Below are positions 23,427 through 33,313 of a DNA stretch of 64,000 nt, piece by piece; within the stretch, counting starts at the first letter, position 1; each line of letters opens with the position of its first letter. Origin of the DNA: an uncultured Clostridia bacterium (lineage in GTDB: Bacteria; Bacillota; Clostridia; TANB77; CAG-465); contig CARYZD010000002.1 of the NCBI GenBank assembly GCA_949106495.1, positions 77,690-141,689 on the forward strand. Reading direction: 5' to 3'. The notes below the pieces were generated by a model, which made no database searches, was not told the DNA's origin, and was given only the letters and a program-made list of their open reading frames with translations. The translations under genes and the position numbers were made by a program.

Positions 23427-24614
23427 ATGATAAAGACAAATAATAACTATTTAAACCTAAAAAATAACTACCTATTTGCAAAAATTGCCAGTGAAAAGAA
23501 AAAATATATCTCTAAAAATAATAGTCTTGAGTTAATAGATTTAAGTATTGGAGACGTCACTTTACCACTAGTTAAATCTGCCACAGAAGGAATTGAAAAA
23601 GCTAAAAATCTACTGTCTAATATAGAAACATTTGAAGGATATCCTCCTTCTTCTGGACACTCTTTTTTAAAAGAACAAATAATTAATAATGATTACTTTC
23701 CAAAAAATATATCAATAAATGAAGATGAACTTTTTATATCAGATAGCTCTAAAAGTGATATATCTAATATACTAGATATATTTTCATCAAATCTAACTGT
23801 CGCAATTCAAGATCCAGTATATCCTGTATATGTTGATTCTAATGTAATGGCTGGAAACAACATAATATATTTTAATTCAATAGAAGAATTAATTCTAAAA
23901 TTAGAAAACCAAGAAATTAATTTAGATATATTATATCTTTGCTCACCTAATAATCCTACAGGTGATGTTATAACTAAAGATAATCTAGAAAAAATAGTAA
24001 TGTATGCACATAAATATAACTATATTATATTTTTTGACTCTGCATATGAGGCTTTCATACAAAATAAAGATATACCACATAGTATTTATGAAATAGATAA
24101 TGCAAAAGATGTGGCAATAGAGTTTAGAAGCTTTTCTAAAACTGCTGGATTTACTCCAATTAGATTATCTTATACTATAGTTCCTGAGAATATAGAAATT
24201 AATAATATATCTGTAAATTCACTATTTAAAAGGCTAAAAAATACTAAATATAATGGTCCATCTTTTCTTAGTGAATATGCTATATATAATGTGTATAAAA
24301 CAAATAATCTACAAGAATTATATACAAATATAAATTATTATATAGAAAACACCAAACTTCTATTTGACTTTTTTAAATCTAAAGGTTTAATAGATAATAA
24401 AGATATAACTGTTAATTCACCATACGTTTGGATAAAAACAATAGATAATATGAATAGTTGGGACTTCTTCTATTATTTACTAGATAATTTTATGATTCTT
24501 GGTACTCCTGGAAGTGGTTTTGGTAAAAATGGTGAAGGCCATTTTAGATTTACTGGTTTTGGTACAAGAGAAAATACATTAAAAGCAATTGAAAGATTAA
24601 AAGATAAACTATAA
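23427..24614 (+). CDS. dapL: LL-diaminopimelate aminotransferase
   Basis: DapL is a PLP enzyme that converts tetrahydrodipicolinate directly to LL-diaminopimelate, giving precursor for lysine and peptidoglycan. The 395-aa sequence follows the family closely: NNYLFAKIA near 13, LSIGDVTLPL (39-48), DPVYPVYVDSNVMAG (129-143), CSPNNPTGD (172-180), FFDSAYEAFI (202-211), and the PLP lysine Lys238 in EFRSFSKTAGFT. The ribosome binding site AAGGAGGG precedes the ATG. It is monocistronic. Together with dapA at 47410 it indicates the DapL variant of the diaminopimelate pathway. Confidence 0.95.
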   Translation: MIKTNNNYLNLKNNYLFAKIASEKKKYISKNNSLELIDLSIGDVTLPLVKSATEGIEKAKNLLSNIETFEGYPPSSGHSFLKEQIINNDYFPKNISINEDELFISDSSKSDISNILDIFSSNLTVAIQDPVYPVYVDSNVMAGNNIIYFNSIEELILKLENQEINLDILYLCSPNNPTGDVITKDNLEKIVMYAHKYNYIIFFDSAYEAFIQNKDIPHSIYEIDNAKDVAIEFRSFSKTAGFTPIRLSYTIVPENIEINNISVNSLFKRLKNTKYNGPSFLSEYAIYNVYKTNNLQELYTNINYYIENTKLLFDFFKSKGLIDNKDITVNSPYVWIKTIDNMNSWDFFYYLLDNFMILGTPGSGFGKNGEGHFRFTGFGTRENTLKAIERLKDKL

Positions 24615-24625
24615 TGCAAATAAAA

Positions 24626-24690
24626 ATAGATACTATATAGCTTAAATATAGTATCTATTATATAGCTTAAATATAGTATCTATTTATTTT
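24626..24690 (+). terminator. Terminator of dapL with a 25-base tandem duplication
   Basis: AATAGATACTATA pairs with AATATAGTATCTATT (24626-24660). The segment 24636-24660, beginning TATAGCTTAAATATAG, is repeated head to tail at 24661-24685, so the 5' arm has two alternative 3' arms. A T-rich stretch follows the second copy. Confidence 0.8.
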
Positions 24691-24696
24691 TATAAT

Positions 24697-25005
24697 TTAC
24701 AATAACTTAATCAAATTTCGTATTCCATACATAATCCTAACTATGTCTATACTATCATTTTTAACTCTGTAAAAAATAATATAATTATCTACTGTCAACT
24801 TTCTAATTCCGATTTTATTTAATAATTCATCATCTATAACCTCATAGATTTTAGGATTATATTTTAAATTATTTATTTCGTTTCTTATTTTTGATATTAG
24901 TTTTTGTGATATTTCTGGTTTTTGTAAATCATATTTAATATATTGCTTTATTCCTAACAAATCTTCTTTAGATTCCTTTAAATATTGGATGTTGTATTTC
25001 TTCAC
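24697..25005 (-). CDS. ParE/RelE-family toxin
   Basis: A 102-aa toxin of the RelE/ParE superfamily: N-terminal YNIQYLKESKEDLLGIKQYI helix pair, then the beta-sheet IGIRKLTVDNYIIFYRVKNDSIDIVRIMYGIRNLIKLL, which matches the ParE pattern of R-x-L-x-V-x-x-Y-x-I-x-Y-x-V ... I-x-R-I-x-x-G-x-R. The start is GTG at 25005, with AAGGAAGG upstream and 15 bases after the antitoxin stop. ParE members poison gyrase and RelE members cleave mRNA; the sequence favours ParE. The gene is intact although its antitoxin reads as frameshifted. Confidence 0.85.
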   Translation of the reverse strand: MKKYNIQYLKESKEDLLGIKQYIKYDLQKPEISQKLISKIRNEINNLKYNPKIYEVIDDELLNKIGIRKLTVDNYIIFYRVKNDSIDIVRIMYGIRNLIKLL

Positions 25006-25020
25006 AAATAAACCTTCCTT

Positions 25021-25274
25021 TTATATTTTATCTAATTCTTCATATACTTCTTTTTCAGAACATTTTTCCCCTTTTTCTAAAGAACTTATACCCTTTTCTA
25101 GTTCCTTATATAACATATATTTTTCTGTTAAAAGTTCATACAATTCAATGCTCATTACTACTAAGTCTCCTGCACCATTTTTAGTAATATATACTGTTTT
25201 TTAGTTTGATGGCAGATTGTAGAAATTTCATTATAATTATTTCGTAAATCAGAACTTGGTCTAATAATTGGCAT
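25021..25274 (-). pseudogene. Frameshifted Phd/YefM-type antitoxin
   Basis: The ATG at 25274 (ribosome binding site GGAGGTG) opens MPIIRPSSDLRNNYNEISTICHQTKK, a typical Phd/YefM start. After the AAAAAA run (25202-25197) the frame stops within about 15 codons. Adding one base there restores VYITKNGAGDLVVMSIELYELL and the rest of an 84-aa antitoxin that ends at 25021. Every residue block after the junction fits the family. Either the antitoxin is mutated, the sequence has a one-base deletion error, or slippage on the A run makes some full-length protein. Confidence 0.85.
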
Positions 25275-25430
25275 AATAAAACACCTCCATTTATATTAGT
25301 ATCTATATGTACAATATTATGTATATATACTTTTTTATATTTTAATTATAATATCTTAATTTTTATATGTAAATAGATTTCTTTACACTTCACAAAACTA
25401 GAAAAAGTAAATTTTTTTAAAATGTCAAAA

Positions 25431-25459
25431 AAAGTAGCACTTTACTAAAGTGCTACTTT
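25431..25459 (-). terminator. Terminator of the glucan phosphorylase-like gene
   Basis: The perfect 13-bp stem AAAGTAGCACTTT / AAAGTGCTACTTT is followed on the minus strand by TTTTGAC, 5 bases after the stop at 25465. Confidence 0.92.
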
Positions 25460-25464
25460 AAATA

Positions 25465-27516
25465 TTATTTTTTATTATCTGCTAAATAATCTTCTATAAC
25501 TTTATACATCCAACCAGATGAGCCTGTATACCAAGTCCAGCCTCCACGTCCTGGATGCTCTTCATTTGAATAAATATCTGCTGCTACTACATATGGCTCA
25601 ACCATGTAAACATCTGCCTTTTCTTTTGTATCTGAATGAGATATTGGTGTAATCATTTTAAGAATTTCTTCTCCTTTTTTATATTCATTCATTTCAAAAT
25701 ATGCTTTTGCAAGCCATACAGATGCATGAGTATATTGTCCTCCATTTTCTCTTATACCTGGAACATATGCTCTAATATATCCAGGGTTATTAGCTTCTTC
25801 ATTATTAAAAGCTGGATATAAAAGTTTAACTATACCAAGTTTTTTATCTACAAGATATTTATCTGCCGTTTCTAAGCATTTAACTAATTTTTCTTGTACA
25901 TCTGGATAGTTTTTCATAGATATTACAGCCCAAGCTTGAGATATTAAATCTACTTTACATTCTTTATTTGAATAAGAACCAAGTACTTGACCATTTTCAA
26001 AAAATGCTCTTACAAAATGGTCTGTATCCCATGTATTTTCTAATATACTATTTTTTAATTCTTCTATTTTCTTTTCATATAATTTTACAAGTTCGTAATC
26101 AAACTTAAGATTTGCAAGATAAATAAATTTTTCTAAAACATTCATCATGAAAAATGTTAACCAAACAGATTCACCTCTAATATTACTAAATCCATCATTC
26201 CAATCGCCATCTCCAATTTGTAATATTCCATTTTCTTCATTTACCCTACTCAGTCCATAGTTAATAGCTTTTTTAGCATGCTCATAAACTGTGTCTTTTT
26301 TATCTATGCTTCTGTATAAATCATAAACTTCACGTTGACCATTCATTGGTTTATCTTCTAAATATGGAGTAACTTCATCAAGAACAGAGATATCTCCAGT
26401 TCTTGTTACATATTCTGAAAGTACATATGGAAGCCATAAATAATCATCACTAAAATATGTTCTAATTCCAGCTCCACTATGTTCATGCCACCAATGTAGT
26501 ACATCTCCCTTTTCAAATTGTTTAGATGAGTTAAGAACTATTTGTTGTCTTGTACGTTCTGGCCAGGTACTAATTAAAGATAGTGTATCTTGCAATTGAT
26601 CTCTATATCCCATTGCTCCACCTGACTGATAAAATCCAGAGCGGGCAAATAATCTGCATACTATAGTTTGATATAATAGCCAACCATTTGCCATTATATT
26701 TAGATATTCATCTTCAAGTTTCATATTTTTTACTACAAGCTTCTTCCAATAATTAATAGTATTTTTATATTCTCTTTCTATTGCATCAGTACTATCAAAA
26801 GAAGAACTAATCTTTAATATATCCTCCTGATTTTCAGTACATCCAAGAATTATTGTAAATTCTGATTTTTCTCCCTTTAAAAGCTCAACTTCAACTTCTA
26901 CTTTATAATTTTCTTCATCATATATTACATTACATTCTTTACTCTTAGCAACAGTTGTAATATATGTTATACAGTTAGAAAATTCTATACTATAAGGATT
27001 TTTCATTTCTAGACAGTTATCACTTTTCTTGCTAAGAATGTAGTTTCTATTAACATCTTTTGCTACTCCCATTACAGGATCAATAGAATATGATATTTTT
27101 ACTTTTTTATTCTCTTTAGACATATTATTTAATTTAATTCTTTGTAATTTAATATTTTCATAGCTAGAAATAAATATATCCATTTCTTTTTGTATTTCAT
27201 CATCTTCTTGTTTTACTTTAGTATAACCAAATCCATACACTAAATTATAGTTATTATCGTAAATGCCTTCAAATGTTTCTCCTTGTTTAAAACTAATCCA
27301 ATCATTACACCAATTAGAAATTTTAAATCCTTGAGAGTTCTTATAATATGAGTATACAGTACCATAGCTTGAAACTATAGTACCGAAATGCTCATTTGCC
27401 ATTACATTACACCATGGCACTGGTGTTTTTGTATTTAATATATGATACTCATCACCTTTTTGGTTAAATCCACCATACATATTAAAGGCTCTAAGATTTA
27501 ATGCCTCTTTATCCAT
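25465..27516 (-). CDS. GH94 domain protein, C-terminal half of a split cyclic beta-1,2-glucan synthase
   Basis: GH94 enzymes are inverting phosphorylases; in cyclic glucan synthases (NdvB/Cgs) this domain sets the ring size. The 683-aa protein starts with the exact boundary sequence found inside single-chain NdvB (FNMYGGFNQKGDEYHI, then PVPWCNVMANEHFGTIVSS). It continues with the (alpha/alpha)6 barrel: GYRDQLQDTL, HEHSGAGIRTYFSDDYLWLPY, IGDGDWNDGF with the acid catalyst Asp in GDWND, and RAYVPGIRENGGQYTHASVW. A ribosome binding site GGGAGGT precedes its ATG, and it lies 30 bases after the 1863-aa partner. It lacks the N-terminal sandwich region normally found in free beta-1,2-oligoglucan phosphorylases, which the partner supplies. 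Confidence 0.88.
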   Translation of the reverse strand: MDKEALNLRAFNMYGGFNQKGDEYHILNTKTPVPWCNVMANEHFGTIVSSYGTVYSYYKNSQGFKISNWCNDWISFKQGETFEGIYDNNYNLVYGFGYTKVKQEDDEIQKEMDIFISSYENIKLQRIKLNNMSKENKKVKISYSIDPVMGVAKDVNRNYILSKKSDNCLEMKNPYSIEFSNCITYITTVAKSKECNVIYDEENYKVEVEVELLKGEKSEFTIILGCTENQEDILKISSSFDSTDAIEREYKNTINYWKKLVVKNMKLEDEYLNIMANGWLLYQTIVCRLFARSGFYQSGGAMGYRDQLQDTLSLISTWPERTRQQIVLNSSKQFEKGDVLHWWHEHSGAGIRTYFSDDYLWLPYVLSEYVTRTGDISVLDEVTPYLEDKPMNGQREVYDLYRSIDKKDTVYEHAKKAINYGLSRVNEENGILQIGDGDWNDGFSNIRGESVWLTFFMMNVLEKFIYLANLKFDYELVKLYEKKIEELKNSILENTWDTDHFVRAFFENGQVLGSYSNKECKVDLISQAWAVISMKNYPDVQEKLVKCLETADKYLVDKKLGIVKLLYPAFNNEEANNPGYIRAYVPGIRENGGQYTHASVWLAKAYFEMNEYKKGEEILKMITPISHSDTKEKADVYMVEPYVVAADIYSNEEHPGRGGWTWYTGSSGWMYKVIEDYLADNKK

Positions 27517-27546
27517 GTTTTCATATACCTCCCATACATATTAATC

Positions 27547-30500
27547 TTATTTATTAAAAAATTCATTAACTGAATCTTCTTTTTTATCCACATACAAGAA
27601 ATCACTAACATCTTTAATAAATCTTCTAGATAAGAATGATAGTAATGTAAGTTCTTGTTTTGTTAAACTATTAAGATTTAATATGTAAATATTACCTTTT
27701 GTATAATCCATATATACAGCTCTATCAAGTCTTTGTCTTACATAAGTATATAAAGGTCCATTTTCTTTAATCTTTTCATCAATTATTACAACAATATCTA
27801 AATCTATTTTTCTATTTTTTACATAATCCATAAATCTTATTACTTCTGATATAATACCAGCATCTTTTATATTATCTATATACACTAGTATAATTGGTAA
27901 ATCTCCAGATATTGAGTACTTCCATAATAGTGATTGATTTAAGGATTCATTCCAAAAAGCTTCATTTTCTTTTAAATCTTTTTTACTAAATAAAACTTCT
28001 TTTAATATATTATTATATATTTCAGCTTTAGTTGGCTCTAGATTTAAATATCTTGCGATAACAGAGTTAAGTTCTGCTGTAAGTTTAAATTGGTCTTCAA
28101 TTCCTTTTTCATTTAAATTTACAATTGCATTAGATATCTTATACTTAGTATCTGATGCACCAACAATATAGTAAAATTCTTGTCTTTCATATGGATCTAG
28201 TATTATTTTTCCTCTAAATGATAATACTGGCCATAATGGATATCTTGTAAGTTCTCCATTATATGCATCCTCATCATTATCATAAAGTTTTTTCTTTTCT
28301 GTTTCGAAATCTTTATCTAGTGTTACTCCAACAAGTCTTGAAAATACGAATATATCGCTCTCACTGTCACTTCTTTTTCTCTTACTTGCAACTAAAGTAT
28401 CTAATTCTTTATCATAATAAGTTTCAATTTGTAAATTTGCAAATGAAGGATGAACAAGATTTGTCATATAGTCTGTCATTGCAGGCTCCATATATGTATT
28501 AATTAAAATTTCACGTTTTTCATTTGTAGTATTATATATACTAACTTTTCTAAGTTCAACATTAAATTCTTGTGAAACACATATATCTGTTGTTACTTCA
28601 ATTTCACTTGTTTTAACATAACTTTCTACTTTATTTAATGAACTTATCCATTTACAACTATCTGTGTCTATATTATATTTACTATGAATATTACAATCTG
28701 TTGCAGATAATGTTTTATTTGCTGTAAGGTCTGTTATGTATATATAGTTTCCTGAGTTATCTACATCACTATAGCTTTGTCTATTTACTATTTTATCTTT
28801 ATACTTAATATATGAAGCACCTGTATTAGTAACAATAGATGAAAGCCTTGAGCCTCTTAAAAATGCTATATTCATTTTTACACTAGCATCATTTAATGTA
28901 GCATACTTTTTCTCTGCATAAGTATAGCTTACATGAGTTGTATATCTATTTACATCTTTTTGTTTAAATTCATGTTCTTTATCTTTTGTTTTCTTTTGAA
29001 TCTTAACATTTATTCTTTCTCTCTCTTTAAGTAATATTTCAGCAGCTTTAATACTTTCATTACTATGAAATCTATTTCTTACTATTCCATTATTAATATA
29101 GTTATTTATAGCAGTTAAAGTCATACCTTGATGATGTGCCATATATGTTCTAATAACTTCGTTATCTACATTATCATGAAGATGTTCTTTTGTATAATCT
29201 ATAGACTCATAAAAACCAAAAGATGAATACATACCAAGTTTTTTTAACTTTTCTAAGTTATCATGAACTTTTTTTGGTGCTAATTCAAGCATTAAAATTG
29301 ATGCATAAGGTGCAACAACAAGTGATGAATTCAGTCCTCGTTTAAGTCCAAGCCAAGGAATACCAAAAGATTTATATTGATAATTTAAATCTGTATCTCT
29401 TTTTGCATATGCTGATTCTGAAATTCCAAATGGAACTTTATATTTTTTGGCATATTTCATTTGTGAATATTCACAGAAAAACATTGATTGGTCAATAAGA
29501 GTATATTCATATGATTTCATAAATAAATATGGCATAAAATATTCAAATGAAGTCCCTGCCCAAGACATAAGTCCTTTATATCCATCAACATCTATCATAT
29601 TACGAGCAAGTGCAAACCAGTGTTTTGAAGAAATATCTTTCTTCGCAATTGCTACCATACTTGTTATTCTATTTTCTGACATTAACATATCATAATAACT
29701 ATCAACAAGTACACCTTGCTCTATATCAAAACCAATTGAGAAAAGATTTCGTGACTCAGAATATAATACTTTAAAATCAGTTTCCTCAATAAGTTTATTT
29801 GTACATTCAATTAAATCGTCAAGAGCATCTGTAAATTTCTCAACATTTGTCCCAGGCATATAATTGTATAATTTATTTCTCTCATTTTTTAAGAATTCTT
29901 TTGCGACATATAATACTGAAATGAAATTACCACTGTCTACTGTAGACACAAATCTTGGTCTTAATGGTTCTAATGTTTTAATATTATACCAATTGTATAA
30001 ATGACCATGCCATTTTTCAAGTTTAATTATAGTCTTGTATATCTTTACTAATCTTTCTATTGCATTTTCTTTTGTAATGAATCCCAAATCGTATGCATCT
30101 ATTATTGCCATAATTCCAAAACCAATATTTGTAGAAGAAGTTCTATTTGCAATTTTATATCTTCTATTTTCTTGGAAATTATCTGTTGGAAGATAGTTAT
30201 TAGTATCATTCATCATACTATCAAAAAATCCCCATGTTCTTTTTGCAACATCTATAATATCTTTTTCATCTTTTTTATCTAATTTCTTTATCCTTCCAAA
30301 TAAATGATCTTTTCCTAAAAGATAAGTTAAAAATGGTGCTAAAGCAAAGGCAAGTGCAATAAATATTTTAAAGTCTATAAATACTATATTACTTGTATTT
30401 AAAGCAAGTGGTACTAGTGCTATAAATAAAGCTACAATTACATTTGATATCATATTTCTATAATAAAATGAAAGTTTATTTTTTGCTTGTTTTTCAAGCA

Positions 30501-33138
30501 TTTCTCCTGTAGTCCATTCAAGTAATTTTTTATGTGATATAAGCATTCTATAAATTGAAAGCCCAAATGCACTTAAGCATGTATATGCCTTATATGGTAT
30601 TGTAATAAAATTATATACCATTGTTAATAAATCTGCACCTATTCCATGAATTAAAGGTATATATTGTAATTCTTTTTTATGAATTCTTCTACCATAAATT
30701 AATATATCTATAAATGATATAAAGTATCCAATATTTACAACAATAAAACTTGCAAAGGTTGTATATATAAATGCCTTAGATGATATAAATAATGATACAA
30801 GTATTGCAAATAATGTAATGACATCAAGCATAGGCCTTCTTATATTATCAAAAATTTTCCATTTAGATAATATAGATAGTTTAGACTTTGGATTTAGTAA
30901 CCACTTAATTATTTGCATATCTCCTCTATACCATCTATGATTTCTCTTCATATATGCAATATAATTATTTGGAAATCCATCTTGAACATCTACATCTGAT
31001 GCAAGGCCTGCTTTAATTATTGAGCCTTCAAGTAAATCATGACTAAGTACTAGGTTTTCAGGAATTTCTGGTGCAACTAATCTTTCAAACAATGATATAT
31101 CATAAATACCTTTTCCACAAAAGATTGCTTCTTGAAAAGCATCCTGATATGTATTTGAAACTGCATTTGTATATACATCAATTCCTCCAAATCCACCAAA
31201 TAATTTAGAAAATAGACTTCTATTAGCAGCTTCTATGTCTAAAGACACAGCTGGTTGAATAAGTCCAAATCCTTCAATTACTCTAGTCTTTTTCCTATTA
31301 AGTCTTGGTTTGTTTAATGGATGTGCCATTATAGATATTAATTCTTTAGCACTATTTAAGGATAATTCTGTATCTTCATCAATGGTAATTGCATATTTAC
31401 ATCTTACTATATCATCATAAATAAGATACATTGATTCATCTATTTGTTCAGGAGACATTTTCCCAAGAACTAACCAGTTAAATTGCATTAGTCCTCCTCT
31501 TTTTCTCTCCCATCCCATGTATGCACTTTCTCCCTTAGAGTACACACGTTTTCTATACATAAAGTTAAATAGCATATGACCATCTTCAGATTTATATTTA
31601 TCATTTAAATCTGCAAGTCTTTTCCTTGCATATTCAACTATGTCTTTATCCATTTTTATTTCTTTTGTATTTGAAGCACAACAATCACCAAGTAACATAT
31701 AATATATATTTTCAGATTTATTAGCAAGATATGTTACTTCCATTTTCTCTATCATTTTGTCTAATTTATCTAAAGATGATATTATTGTTGGCATAACAAC
31801 ATATGTTTTATTATTCTCATCTACAGTTTTAGAAAAATTATATCTTGGTAAAATTTTGGGTTTAACAAGTTTTCTAATTAAATAATTTACTACTTTGTCA
31901 GTTATTTCTAAATAAAATGAATATAAAACAACTACTGCACTTACTTTTAAAAACAAATTATTAGGATTTAACGCTTTATATGTTAATATAGTTAAAATAA
32001 GTGAGGCAATAAGCATTGTTGCTACATATAATATTTGTCTAATTGGTACAAATACATTATATAGTAATCTTTGACTAAGGCCAGATTTTCCAAGTGCTTC
32101 TTTTAATAAATATTTTTGGTCTCCTATAAGGAAAAATCCCACATGTTTTTTATATTTATTAGAGCACTCTACTGCTTTTTTAGCAACATAAACTTCAGAT
32201 AAATCATATTGTTCTGCAAGCTTTATAATATAGTTTCTATATCTTCCTTTAGTTTTATAATCACATTTTTTAAACTCATCTGTATAATCATCCATTAATG
32301 TTTCATCAATTTTATTTACAGCCTCAAATATTTCTCTAAAGTTTAAAGCTTGTAACACCTTAAATGAAGATATTGCTCTACCAACATAATCTGTAGTTTT
32401 AGCAATTTCCATATGTTCCTTTATAATCGCTTCTTCAATAGAAAAGCCAAGTTTTGATATTTCATTTTGTAATTTGTTATAATACTTCTCTCCTTCTGTT
32501 CCCATCTCTTTTAATCTATAAGACATGTATTCAACAAAAGCAGTATTTGTATTTTTAATCTTTGTTAAATCAGATAATTTACTATCTTTTCCAACTCCTC
32601 TAAAGAAGTTCATATCCTTTGATATATCTATTCCTTTATCATTTCCTATTATACTTTCAACTTCAAGTTTTTTCATTTGAGAATTAGTAATATTAATAGC
32701 TATTCTTGAAATAAATTTTAAAAGTGCAACTTTTAACATAAGAACAAATAAATCAAGTTCTTCAGAAGATAAATATGTGAGCTTTTGATGCTCTCTTAAA
32801 CAGTTATATATTATATTTTTATCTATATAGCCTGTATTATTTTCAACCAATTCATATGCTAAATAAAAAATAGCAACACATCTTTGTGAGTTATGTGTTC
32901 TAATCATAGGTAATTTTTTATTTTTTAAAATTCCTTTGTTTTCAATTATATCATTATATTGTTCCTCTATAATATACATATTATCTAGAATCCATTGTCC
33001 AGCTGAATGCATTTGTATTTTCTTATCAAAAGTTTTGACAAGAATTTTATATGTTTTGGATATAATTTTATAATCTCTTTGAGCCTCTTTAAAAATACTA
33101 TTAAGTTTTCCTTTCATCCTTTTAATCCAACCTTTCAT
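27547..33138 (-). CDS. Cyclic beta-1,2-glucan synthase, GT84 and glucoamylase-like part (NdvB-like)
   Basis: This 1863-aa membrane protein is the synthase part of an NdvB-type machine. From the N-terminus it has a cytosolic helical region (1-360), membrane helices (about 368-425), the GT84 transferase with ITIDEDTELS near 595, SHDLLEG near 700 and RWYRGD near 738, more helices (about 765-950), a glucoamylase-like domain with TSSTNIGFG and RFVSTVDSGN (about 960-1370), the block RTYMAHHQGMTL, and a GH94-type N-terminal sandwich (about 1410-1850). It ends where the next gene begins in homologous alignments. Two in-frame start codons exist (33138 and 33114); neither has a strong ribosome binding site. 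The product is probably periplasmic or exported beta-1,2-glucan, unusual in Clostridia but known. Confidence 0.88.
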   Translation of the reverse strand: MKGWIKRMKGKLNSIFKEAQRDYKIISKTYKILVKTFDKKIQMHSAGQWILDNMYIIEEQYNDIIENKGILKNKKLPMIRTHNSQRCVAIFYLAYELVENNTGYIDKNIIYNCLREHQKLTYLSSEELDLFVLMLKVALLKFISRIAINITNSQMKKLEVESIIGNDKGIDISKDMNFFRGVGKDSKLSDLTKIKNTNTAFVEYMSYRLKEMGTEGEKYYNKLQNEISKLGFSIEEAIIKEHMEIAKTTDYVGRAISSFKVLQALNFREIFEAVNKIDETLMDDYTDEFKKCDYKTKGRYRNYIIKLAEQYDLSEVYVAKKAVECSNKYKKHVGFFLIGDQKYLLKEALGKSGLSQRLLYNVFVPIRQILYVATMLIASLILTILTYKALNPNNLFLKVSAVVVLYSFYLEITDKVVNYLIRKLVKPKILPRYNFSKTVDENNKTYVVMPTIISSLDKLDKMIEKMEVTYLANKSENIYYMLLGDCCASNTKEIKMDKDIVEYARKRLADLNDKYKSEDGHMLFNFMYRKRVYSKGESAYMGWERKRGGLMQFNWLVLGKMSPEQIDESMYLIYDDIVRCKYAITIDEDTELSLNSAKELISIMAHPLNKPRLNRKKTRVIEGFGLIQPAVSLDIEAANRSLFSKLFGGFGGIDVYTNAVSNTYQDAFQEAIFCGKGIYDISLFERLVAPEIPENLVLSHDLLEGSIIKAGLASDVDVQDGFPNNYIAYMKRNHRWYRGDMQIIKWLLNPKSKLSILSKWKIFDNIRRPMLDVITLFAILVSLFISSKAFIYTTFASFIVVNIGYFISFIDILIYGRRIHKKELQYIPLIHGIGADLLTMVYNFITIPYKAYTCLSAFGLSIYRMLISHKKLLEWTTGEMLEKQAKNKLSFYYRNMISNVIVALFIALVPLALNTSNIVFIDFKIFIALAFALAPFLTYLLGKDHLFGRIKKLDKKDEKDIIDVAKRTWGFFDSMMNDTNNYLPTDNFQENRRYKIANRTSSTNIGFGIMAIIDAYDLGFITKENAIERLVKIYKTIIKLEKWHGHLYNWYNIKTLEPLRPRFVSTVDSGNFISVLYVAKEFLKNERNKLYNYMPGTNVEKFTDALDDLIECTNKLIEETDFKVLYSESRNLFSIGFDIEQGVLVDSYYDMLMSENRITSMVAIAKKDISSKHWFALARNMIDVDGYKGLMSWAGTSFEYFMPYLFMKSYEYTLIDQSMFFCEYSQMKYAKKYKVPFGISESAYAKRDTDLNYQYKSFGIPWLGLKRGLNSSLVVAPYASILMLELAPKKVHDNLEKLKKLGMYSSFGFYESIDYTKEHLHDNVDNEVIRTYMAHHQGMTLTAINNYINNGIVRNRFHSNESIKAAEILLKERERINVKIQKKTKDKEHEFKQKDVNRYTTHVSYTYAEKKYATLNDASVKMNIAFLRGSRLSSIVTNTGASYIKYKDKIVNRQSYSDVDNSGNYIYITDLTANKTLSATDCNIHSKYNIDTDSCKWISSLNKVESYVKTSEIEVTTDICVSQEFNVELRKVSIYNTTNEKREILINTYMEPAMTDYMTNLVHPSFANLQIETYYDKELDTLVASKRKRSDSESDIFVFSRLVGVTLDKDFETEKKKLYDNDEDAYNGELTRYPLWPVLSFRGKIILDPYERQEFYYIVGASDTKYKISNAIVNLNEKGIEDQFKLTAELNSVIARYLNLEPTKAEIYNNILKEVLFSKKDLKENEAFWNESLNQSLLWKYSISGDLPIILVYIDNIKDAGIISEVIRFMDYVKNRKIDLDIVVIIDEKIKENGPLYTYVRQRLDRAVYMDYTKGNIYILNLNSLTKQELTLLSFLSRRFIKDVSDFLYVDKKEDSVNEFFNK

Positions 33139-33160
33139 AAATTATTTCTTAATTATCTAA

Positions 33161-33189
33161 ATTATATAATAAAGAGTTGTCATTTGCAA
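33161..33189 (-). promoter_or_regulatory. Promoter of the glucan synthase operon
   Basis: TTGCAA (33189-33184), a 17-base spacer and TATAAT (33166-33161). Confidence 0.72.
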
Positions 33190-33251
33190 TATAATTATTG
33201 CCAATATATGACATATTTTTTGCCTATATAAACAAAGAAAAAAGACAAAAA

Positions 33252-33281
33252 AATACACACACTTATAGTGTATGTATTTTT
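33252..33281 (-). terminator. Terminator of the ProX-type gene
   Basis: The stem AATACAcACACT / AGTGTaTGTATT is followed on the minus strand by TTTTTTT. Confidence 0.88.
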
Positions 33282-33313
33282 CCAAAAATTATTATGTTCT
33301 CAATAGTATCAAA

